From assembly GCA_050744165.1 (NCBI GenBank), contig JBOGGN010000385.1, positions 1-5,293 on the forward strand: a DNA stretch of 5,293 bases, in the 5' to 3' direction. Source of the DNA: JBOGGN01 sp050744165. Its GTDB lineage: Bacteria; Actinomycetota; Acidimicrobiia; Acidimicrobiales; Palsa-688. The position numbers were made by a program, and so were the translations under genes. The notes under the pieces were generated by a model. That model was not told the DNA's origin. It worked only from the letters and a program-made list of their open reading frames with translations, and ran no database searches. The stretch's first letter is position 1. The number at the start of each line of letters is the position of its first letter. Shown here in pieces: positions 1 to 3,881 of this stretch.

Positions 1-1
1 C

Positions 2-1021
2 CACGTCGAACGTCGGTTGCAGGGTGCCCCCTGGTTGCGGGTCGATCGAGTCGATGACAACGTGGTTGCTCGCACCAAACTTGACCGGACCCGGCGACTG
101 GTCCTCGCGGGCCACCTGGACACCGTCCCCGCCAACGGCAATCAGACGCCCCGCATCGACGGCGACGTGCTGTGGGGTCTCGGTGCCTGCGACATGAAGG
201 CCGGTCTGGCGGTGATGCTGGAGCTGGCGACCACCGTCGATGCGCCGCTGGTCGACGTGTCCTACGTGTTCTACGCCTGCGAGGAGGTGCAGCGGCGCGA
301 CAGCGGGTTGTTACGGCTCTTCGAGGCCCGTCCCGACCTCCTGGACGCAGACGCCGCCATTCTGGGGGAACCGACGAACGCGGCCGTGGAGGCCGGTTGC
401 CAGGGTGTGGTGAAGCTGGAAGTCACCGTCGGCGGCCGGCGGGCCCACAGCGCCCGTCCGTGGCTCGGTGTCAACGCCATCCACCGCGTGGCCCCGGTTC
501 TTGCCATTGCCGCGGCCTACGAGGGTCGGCGGCCTGTCATCGACGGTTGCCAGTATCGGGAGGCGCTGCAGGCGGTCCTGATCCGTGGCGGCGTAGCGGG
601 CAACGTGGTGCCCGATGCGGCCACCGTCACCTTGAACCACCGCTTCGCCCCAGACCGCACGAGTGAGGAGGCGGCCGCCACCATCCGCGAGCTGCTGGCG
701 CCAGCCTTGGACCCCGAACAGGGAGACCGTATCGAGGTGGTCGACCTGGCCCCCGCAGCCCGACCCGGCCTCGGAGATCCACTCCTGTCCCGGCTCGTGG
801 CTGTCATCGGTGAGCCACCCCGGGCCAAGTTGGGATGGACCGATGTCGCCTTCTTCGCCGAGCGGGGGGTGCCAGCCACCAACTTCGGGCCGGGCGACCC
901 CGCCGTCGCCCATGCAGCGGGCGAGCGGGTCAGCCGAACGGACCTGGAAACGGTCCACCGCGTCCTCACCCAGCTAATTACGATCCCCGATCCGCCAGGG
1001 AATCAGTTACAGCCGGAATAG
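2..1021 (+). CDS. dapE: Succinyl-diaminopimelate desuccinylase, 5' end cut by the window
   Basis: A cytosolic metal-dependent amidohydrolase of the M20/ArgE/DapE family, which removes succinate from N-succinyl-LL-diaminopimelate on the way to diaminopimelate and lysine. The frame is open to the window edge and starts mid-protein, so the first codons (roughly 30 residues by family comparison, from memory) lie outside. Numbering from the TTG at 17 as residue 1, the metal/catalytic set is complete: GHLDTVP with H33 and D35, GLGACDMKAG with D59, the CEE pair E89/E90, LGEPTN with E118, and H299 in the C-terminal GDPAVAHAAGER. The segments AGCQGVVKLEV, GRRAHSARPWLG, YREALQAV and GGVAGNVVPDA closely resemble mycobacterial DapE, which argues for DapE over generic M20 peptidases such as ArgE or carboxypeptidases. 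The TTG at 17 is not the true start because homology continues upstream. It ends with TAG, convergent with the Usp gene 86 bases away. Confidence 0.93.
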   Translation, partial: HVERRLQGAPWLRVDRVDDNVVARTKLDRTRRLVLAGHLDTVPANGNQTPRIDGDVLWGLGACDMKAGLAVMLELATTVDAPLVDVSYVFYACEEVQRRDSGLLRLFEARPDLLDADAAILGEPTNAAVEAGCQGVVKLEVTVGGRRAHSARPWLGVNAIHRVAPVLAIAAAYEGRRPVIDGCQYREALQAVLIRGGVAGNVVPDAATVTLNHRFAPDRTSEEAAATIRELLAPALDPEQGDRIEVVDLAPAARPGLGDPLLSRLVAVIGEPPRAKLGWTDVAFFAERGVPATNFGPGDPAVAHAAGERVSRTDLETVHRVLTQLITIPDPPGNQLQPE

Positions 1022-1107
1022 GGCTCTAAAGGATTTCAAGCCATACCGGAATCTCCGGAAATGATATTCCCGAGAAATGGTGCCAGTACCACACGGCCAC
1101 CGAGCGT
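1022..1107. other. Convergent dapE/usp intergenic region with a small inverted repeat
   Basis: This 86-base gap separates two converging genes and is less GC-rich than its flanks. It holds one small perfect inverted repeat, CCGGA-ATC-TCCGG at 1046-1058 (5-bp arms, 3-base loop). No run of T follows on either strand, so it is a poor match to an intrinsic terminator. A weak bidirectional terminator is possible by position only. Confidence 0.3.
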
Positions 1108-1572
1108 TTAGGCGACAACGCTCGAGTTTAGTGGTGCCAAGGTGGTTGCGGGACGATTTGTCGGGACGAGCATCACCGGACACGGCGCTCGCTGGATGAC
1201 CTTGTCCAGCCCCGCCCGACGAAAGGCGGCACCGATGCCGTGATGCAGCTCCACCCCGACGACCACCGCGTCTGCGTGTATCGACGACGCCTCCTCCAGC
1301 ACGGCGTCCGCCTGGGCGCGATGCACGAGATGGGTTCGGCAGTGCAGTCCCGCCTGGAAGAGCGGCAGGCACCAATCCCGCCGGAGGCGATCGGCAATCT
1401 TTCGTTCGATGACCGCGCCGTCAAAGGGCGGAATGCTCATGACCAACTCGCCAAAGTTGCGAATACCGCACACGGCGACGACGGTGCAGCCGGGCTCCAA
1501 GTTTGCGGCGCACCAACGAACGGCTGAGCGGCTGGCCTCGGTGCCATCGAGACCGAGAACCACTGTGTTCAT
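1108..1572 (-). CDS. Universal stress protein (UspA) family protein with degenerate nucleotide-binding loop
   Basis: A single Usp domain of 154 residues, the usual length for a one-domain UspA protein, probably a cytosolic dimer. The N-terminus MNTVVLGLDGTEASRSAVRW is the typical first strand and helix, with D9 at the position of the adenine-contacting Asp of ATP-binding Usps. The C-terminus has the typical DAVVVG strand (101-106) and RAPCPVMLVP (128-137). Between them the ATP loop, normally G-x2-G-x9-G-S/T, is altered: after G106 the +3 position is Leu, and the G-S pair that precedes the SDRV-like helix is replaced by R119-A120. ATP binding may therefore be lost or changed. I chose the ATG at 1572 over an in-frame TTG at 1599 because AGGAGG lies 8 bases upstream of it and homology begins there. 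It is divergent from a small membrane-protein gene. The family commonly responds to stress or starvation; the specific role here is unknown. Confidence 0.86.
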   Translation of the reverse strand: MNTVVLGLDGTEASRSAVRWCAANLEPGCTVVAVCGIRNFGELVMSIPPFDGAVIERKIADRLRRDWCLPLFQAGLHCRTHLVHRAQADAVLEEASSIHADAVVVGVELHHGIGAAFRRAGLDKVIQRAPCPVMLVPTNRPATTLAPLNSSVVA

Positions 1573-1580
1573 CGAACAGG

Positions 1581-1586
1581 CCTCCT
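1581..1586 (-). promoter_or_regulatory. Ribosome binding site of the Usp gene
   Basis: On the minus strand this reads AGGAGG, a full anti-Shine-Dalgarno match, 8 bases before the ATG at 1572. It decides the start in favour of 1572 over the TTG at 1599, which lies upstream of this site. Confidence 0.8.
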
Positions 1587-1618
1587 CTATAACGATCAAC
1601 CCCCATTCTACGGCGCCC

Positions 1619-1648
1619 TTCGCAACTTCCGGCCGCCAGTGGTAATAT
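1619..1648 (+). promoter_or_regulatory. Candidate promoter of the small membrane-protein gene
   Basis: TTCGCA at 1619-1624 (4 of 6 to TTGACA) and TAATAT at 1643-1648 (4 of 6 to TATAAT) are separated by 18 bases. This sits in the AT-richer part of the 149-base divergent region and would give a leader of roughly 70 bases that contains the 15-base tandem repeat. Both hexamers are imperfect, so this is a suggestion. For the opposite Usp gene only an isolated TAGAAT (minus strand, 1605-1610) was seen, without a convincing -35. Confidence 0.35.
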
Positions 1649-1671
1649 CCAATTGCGCATTCCCAGAATGC

Positions 1672-1701
1672 AAAGCGCGTAGAGAGAAAGCGCGTAGAGA
1701 G
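1672..1701 (+). repeat. Perfect tandem duplication of a 15-base unit
   Basis: The unit AAAGCGCGTAGAGAG occurs twice head to tail, at 1672-1686 and 1687-1701, with no mismatch. The second copy runs straight into a GAGG purine stretch, so the sequence AGAGAGGAGG arises at its end. It lies in the presumed untranslated leader of the small membrane-protein gene, 20 bases before the first ATG. It may be a slippage duplication or a paired regulator or RNA site. Confidence 0.85.
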
Positions 1702-1721
1702 GAGGTCCGTGGCGGTGGACC

Positions 1722-2027
1722 ATGGAGAATCTCATGCATGACATATCTGACGCACAACTTGGGCGCATCATCGTGTCGGGATCGATCGTCGGTATGGCCG
1801 TACTGTTCGCCGCAGTGGTGGTCATCGCGCTGCTGGCTGGCGTCTCGCCGGGCGAGGCGGTAGGTATCGCGATCATCCCGACGGTGTTCGGCGGTTGGTT
1901 TTATGGCGGCACGCTGTACCTCATGCGCGCCGCCTACGGCGACGAGAAGAAAGGTGCCCGCCCGCCGGCGCTGCCGTCCGTACCGGCAGAGGCGCAGCCC
2001 GCTCGCGCGCTCGATCACGCCGCCTAG
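1722..2027 (+). CDS. Small two-helix membrane protein of unknown function
   Basis: I do not recognise a named family. The 101-residue product has a short polar N-terminus, a hydrophobic helix at about 16-40 (IIVSGSIVGMAVLFAAVVV and on), a short loop with SPGEA, and a second, glycine-rich helix at about 46-68 ending in GGTLYLM. A basic/acidic stretch (RAAYGDEKKG) and a proline/alanine-rich tail of about 25 residues follow. This fits a small inner-membrane protein with two passes and both ends on one side. The start is uncertain: the ATG at 1722 follows a GGAGG that is 16 bases away, while the in-frame ATG at 1734 (97 residues) has GGAG at 1724-1727 spaced 6 bases. The helices are unaffected. 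It is divergent from the Usp gene, which may share stress control, and tail-to-tail with lexA. Codon use looks like its neighbours. Confidence 0.75.
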   Translation: MENLMHDISDAQLGRIIVSGSIVGMAVLFAAVVVIALLAGVSPGEAVGIAIIPTVFGGWFYGGTLYLMRAAYGDEKKGARPPALPSVPAEAQPARALDHAA

Positions 2028-2050
2028 GAGACCCGCCCGCCTCCGAGGCC

Positions 2051-2078
2051 CATCTCGCAAGATGCTGTCGCTTACAGC
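2051..2078. terminator. Two adjacent short hairpins between converging genes
   Basis: CATCT-CGCA-AGATG (2051-2064) and GCTGT-CGCTT-ACAGC (2064-2078) are two perfect 5-bp inverted repeats that share one base. They sit between the stop of the small membrane-protein gene and the end of lexA, and the second spans the lexA stop codon. No T-run follows on either strand, so if they end transcription they are not classical intrinsic terminators. The assignment is by position only. Confidence 0.3.
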
Positions 2079-2713
2079 CTCCGAAGGACGCTGACGACCT
2101 TGCCGTAGATCGTGACCTCGTCGGGATCGAAGGCCATCGGTTCGAGTCGAGTGTTGGCCGGCAGCAGCACCACCTTGGTGCCCTTGCGGCTGTAGCCCTT
2201 GACCGTCGCCTCTTCGCCTGGGATCCCGGCCACGACGATGTCGCCCTTGCCGGCCTCCTTTTGCTCCCGCACGACGACGAAATCGCCGTCCAAGATGCCG
2301 GCGTCGACCATGGAGTCGCCCCGGACTCGGAGCATGAAGACTTGGCCGTCTCCGGTGCCGGTGAAGTCCTCGGGCAGCGGGAGGTACTCCTGGATGCTCT
2401 GGTGGGCCAGGACATTGGTGCCGGCGGCCACGTCACCGAGCAACGGGACGTGCCGGGCCGGGTGGCGTTCCACCGGTGCGTCGGCGCCGGTCTCGTAGTT
2501 GACCCCGATGGCGCGGGGCTTGGTGGGGTCGCGCGTGAGGTATCCCTGGCGCTGCAGGGTCTTCAGGTGGGCGTGGACGGTCGACGAGGACGTGAGACCC
2601 ACCGCCTCGCCAACCTCGCGGACCGTCGGCGGGTAGCCCCGCTCCCTGATCTGGGCGGTGATGAAGTCCAGGATCTCGCGGCGCTTGCCTGTCAGTTCGG
2701 TGCTTTCCATCAT
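2072..2713 (-). CDS. lexA: LexA repressor, SOS regulator and self-cleaving S24 protease
   Basis: A dimeric transcriptional repressor of the DNA-damage response that cleaves itself when stimulated by RecA filaments. In the 213-residue form, a winged-helix DNA-binding domain occupies about 5-70 (LTGKRREILDFI, GYPPTVREVGEAVGL, then SSSTVHAHLKTLQRQGYL as the recognition region). The S24 peptidase domain follows, with the Ala-Gly cleavage site at A97-G98 in GDVAAGTNVLA, catalytic S134 in VRGDSMVDAGI and catalytic K172 in EATVKGY. All required residues are present and the length is normal. The start chosen is the ATG at 2713, with AGGAGA 5 bases upstream. An ATG at 2710 directly follows, and an in-frame ATG at 2746 would add 11 residues without homology and lies almost at the predicted transcript start. 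A promoter and LexA box upstream indicate autoregulation. It is divergent from the LysM gene. Confidence 0.97.
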   Translation of the reverse strand: MMESTELTGKRREILDFITAQIRERGYPPTVREVGEAVGLTSSSTVHAHLKTLQRQGYLTRDPTKPRAIGVNYETGADAPVERHPARHVPLLGDVAAGTNVLAHQSIQEYLPLPEDFTGTGDGQVFMLRVRGDSMVDAGILDGDFVVVREQKEAGKGDIVVAGIPGEEATVKGYSRKGTKVVLLPANTRLEPMAFDPDEVTIYGKVVSVLRRL

Positions 2714-2718
2714 GACCG

Positions 2719-2724
2719 TCTCCT
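2719..2724 (-). promoter_or_regulatory. Ribosome binding site of lexA
   Basis: The minus strand reads AGGAGA here, 5 bases before the ATG at 2713. This is the main argument for 2713 rather than the upstream in-frame ATG at 2746, which has no comparable site. Confidence 0.7.
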
Positions 2725-2754
2725 GTCGAACGTTGTGTCTCGCCATGTGATCTC

Positions 2755-2783
2755 AGTGTAGCCGTTGAATGCGTCGACATCAA
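2755..2783 (-). promoter_or_regulatory. Predicted lexA promoter
   Basis: On the minus strand TTGATG (2783-2778, -35, 4 of 6) and TACACT (2760-2755, -10, 4 of 6) are separated by the ideal 17 bases. Transcription would begin near 2748, leaving about 35 bases of leader before the ATG at 2713. The -35 overlaps one half of the LexA box at 2780-2795, the arrangement expected for autorepression. Confidence 0.6.
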
Positions 2784-2795
2784 ACATACGTTCCC
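2780..2795. promoter_or_regulatory. LexA box 1, over the lexA -35
   Basis: TCAAACATACGTTCCC fits the actinobacterial SOS box TCGAAC-N4-GTTCGA with one change in the inner GAAC/GTTC core (AAAC). The AT-biased spacer ATAC resembles strong sites. It overlaps the predicted lexA -35, so LexA binding would block its own transcription. Confidence 0.65.
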
Positions 2796-2818
2796 AGCGC
2801 CTCATTGACATGGATGGT

Positions 2819-2834
2819 CCGTACAGATGTTCGA
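2819..2834. promoter_or_regulatory. LexA box-like site 2, imperfect
   Basis: CCGTACAGATGTTCGA has a perfect right half (GTTCGA) and a left half with one core mismatch (GTAC for GAAC). It lies between the lexA promoter and the perfect box. It could be a weaker cooperative site or a chance half site. Confidence 0.4.
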
Positions 2835-2842
2835 GAATGGAC

Positions 2843-2872
2843 TTGACGAACACCCGTTCGTGATGTCATGGT
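2843..2872 (+). promoter_or_regulatory. Candidate promoter of the LysM gene
   Basis: TTGACG at 2843-2848 (5 of 6 to the -35 consensus) and CATGGT at 2867-2872 are spaced 18 bases, with TG at 2864-2865 as in an extended -10. The -10 itself is weak (3 of 6). The perfect LexA box at 2846-2861 sits across the -35 and spacer. A second, perfect TTGACA at 2805-2810 lacks a recognisable -10 at the right distance. Confidence 0.4.
2846..2861. promoter_or_regulatory. LexA box 3, perfect palindrome
   Basis: ACGAACACCCGTTCGT is a perfect inverted repeat with 6-base arms and the exact GAAC-N4-GTTC core of the actinobacterial/Gram-positive SOS box. It overlaps the TTGACG element in front of the LysM gene, so it is best read as the operator that makes that gene damage-inducible. 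This is the strongest operator in the window. Confidence 0.85.
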
Positions 2873-2881
2873 GGGGGGAAC

Positions 2882-2897
2882 CCGAACAGGCGTTTGG
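2882..2897. promoter_or_regulatory. LexA box-like site 4, imperfect
   Basis: CCGAACAGGCGTTTGG is an inverted repeat with one mismatch between the 6-base arms; its core is GAAC-N4-GTTT. It lies just downstream of the predicted LysM transcript start, about 33 bases before the start codon, where bound repressor could block elongation. Confidence 0.45.
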
Positions 2898-2917
2898 TCG
2901 CCGGTTGTCGCCAACTC

Positions 2918-2925
2918 GAGGAGGT
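2918..2925 (+). promoter_or_regulatory. Ribosome binding site of the LysM gene
   Basis: GAGGAGGT lies 4 bases before the ATG at 2930, a very strong match. It fixes the start at 2930 instead of the in-frame TTG at 2894. Confidence 0.8.
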
Positions 2926-2929
2926 CTCC

Positions 2930-3313
2930 ATGGCCGCAGTGATCGTTCCGATACGTGAACCGTGGTCTGCGACCTGCACCGACCGGCGGCTGCGCCTGGT
3001 CCGCGGGACCCGGCCGGCTCGTCCCGACGCTCGGGTGTTCGTCCGTCGGCGGGTCCTGGCCCTCCTGACGGTCGCCACCATTGCCCTCGGCGTGGCGACC
3101 GTCGGCTGGATGGCGCTGACCGGGTCGGGGGGAGGGGCCCTCACCTCCTCTCGGCCCGCCGGCGCCACCTACATCGTCAAGCCTGGCGACACCCTGTGGT
3201 CGATCGTGGTGGAGCACTCCCGGGGTGGCGATCCCCGTCCCGATGTGGTCCGCTTGGCGCTGGAGTTGGGCGGACGGCCGCTCCAGCCCGGTGAGCAACT
3301 CGAGCTCCCGTGA
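2930..3313 (+). CDS. LysM-domain membrane protein, probable SOS-induced cell-division inhibitor (DivS/Rv2719c/YneA-like)
   Basis: A 127-residue protein with a basic cytoplasmic N-terminus (about 1-41, ending FVRRR), one transmembrane helix at about 42-63 (VLALLTVATIALGVATVGWMAL), a short Gly/Ser linker and a C-terminal LysM domain at about 81-126 with the signature YIVKPGDTLWSI and the closing PLQPGEQLELP. LysM binds peptidoglycan, so the domain should face the wall. The gene is divergent from lexA and precedes nrdR, exactly where M. tuberculosis has Rv2719c, C. glutamicum has divS and, next to lexA, B. subtilis has yneA; these are SOS-induced proteins that delay division. A perfect LexA box overlaps its putative promoter. 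The role is inferred from position, topology and operator, since sequence identity outside LysM is expected to be low. No catalytic hydrolase domain is visible beside LysM. The strong GAGGAGGT supports the ATG at 2930. Confidence 0.85.
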   Translation: MAAVIVPIREPWSATCTDRRLRLVRGTRPARPDARVFVRRRVLALLTVATIALGVATVGWMALTGSGGGALTSSRPAGATYIVKPGDTLWSIVVEHSRGGDPRPDVVRLALELGGRPLQPGEQLELP

Positions 3314-3376
3314 GCCTTTCGGCCTCGGTCGTCGCCCAGCCCTCCGCTTCGGCAGTCCGCGGCTGCCGCCGGTGTA

Positions 3377-3390
3377 CCGAATATGTTCGG
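3377..3390. repeat. Palindrome around the nrdR start codon
   Basis: CCGAA-TATG-TTCGG is a perfect 5-bp inverted repeat with the ATG at 3383 in the loop. It resembles a LexA box with two bases missing from the centre, so it should not bind LexA in the usual phase. As RNA it could form a small hairpin presenting or hiding the start codon. Confidence 0.4.
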
Positions 3391-3862
3391 GTGTGTGCGG
3401 TGCCCGGCGTGCGCCAGCCTCGAAGACAAGGTCGTGGACTCGCGTCAGGCCGACGATGGCGAAGCCATCCGTCGCCGGCGGGAGTGCCTGGGGTGCGGGC
3501 GGCGCTTCACGACCTACGAGCGGCTGGAGGAGGCGGCGCTGGTTGTCGTCAAGCGTTCGGGCCAGCGCCAGCCGTTCGACCGGGCCAAGGTGATCGCCGG
3601 CGTGCGGGCGGCCGCCAAGAACCGCCCGGTGCCGGTTGCCGCCATGGAGGCGCTGGCGACCGCGGTCGAGGAAGAGGCACGCCTCCGGGGTCCCGAGGTT
3701 AGTAGCGAGACCCTCGGGCGGGCCGTGCTCGAACTCCTGCGGGCGCTCGACGCCGTCGCCTACATGCGCTTTGCCAGCGTGTACAAGGGCTTCGCCGACG
3801 TCGGGGACTTCGAGCGGGAGGTCGGCCTCCTGTCGAAGGCGACCCAGCCGAAGCGTCATTAA
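3383..3862 (+). CDS. nrdR: Transcriptional repressor NrdR of ribonucleotide reductase genes
   Basis: NrdR senses ATP/dATP and represses ribonucleotide reductase operons by binding NrdR boxes. The 159-residue product shows the full architecture: a zinc ribbon with C7-x2-C10 and C35-x2-C38 around VVDSRQADDGEAIRRRRECLGCGRRFTTYER, then an ATP-cone from about 53 (LVVVKRSGQRQPFDRAKVIAGVRAA) to about 143, including VAYMRFASVYKGF, and a short C-terminal tail. Length is typical. The start is uncertain: the ATG at 3383 has only a partial ribosome site (GGTG, 8 bases upstream), whereas the GTG at 3395 would give MRCPAC, the usual family N-terminus, 155 residues. It lies 69 bases after the LysM gene in the same direction, probably one transcript. 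No ribonucleotide reductase gene or clear NrdR box pair is visible in the window. Confidence 0.96.
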   Translation: MFGCVRCPACASLEDKVVDSRQADDGEAIRRRRECLGCGRRFTTYERLEEAALVVVKRSGQRQPFDRAKVIAGVRAAAKNRPVPVAAMEALATAVEEEARLRGPEVSSETLGRAVLELLRALDAVAYMRFASVYKGFADVGDFEREVGLLSKATQPKRH

Positions 3863-3881
3863 CAGCGGGTAACGTCCGCAC

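Noticed and set aside
8..19. GAAC-GTCG-GTTG resembling a LexA box
   Set aside because: It lies inside dapE coding sequence and has a core mismatch; such matches are expected by chance in GC-rich DNA.
310..312. TTA leucine codons in dapE (here) and in the phosphofructokinase (4857-4859), as possible bldA-type control
   Set aside because: TTA control is a Streptomyces feature, and nothing here places the organism in that group; isolated rare codons are not evidence.
2726..2741. Possible fifth LexA box (GAACGTTGTGTC) in the lexA leader
   Set aside because: The right half TGTC matches GTTC at only two of four bases, and it is too far from the core consensus to list.
1895..2761. Long plus-strand frame (288 codons) opposite lexA
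   Set aside because: It is the antisense shadow of lexA in GC-rich DNA. lexA has complete motifs, a promoter and a ribosome site; the shadow translation has no recognisable domain.
2805..2810. Perfect TTGACA as the main LysM promoter -35
   Set aside because: No acceptable -10 lies 15-19 bases downstream; the nearest AT-richer hexamer, GAGAAT, is 22 bases away, so TTGACG at 2843 was preferred.
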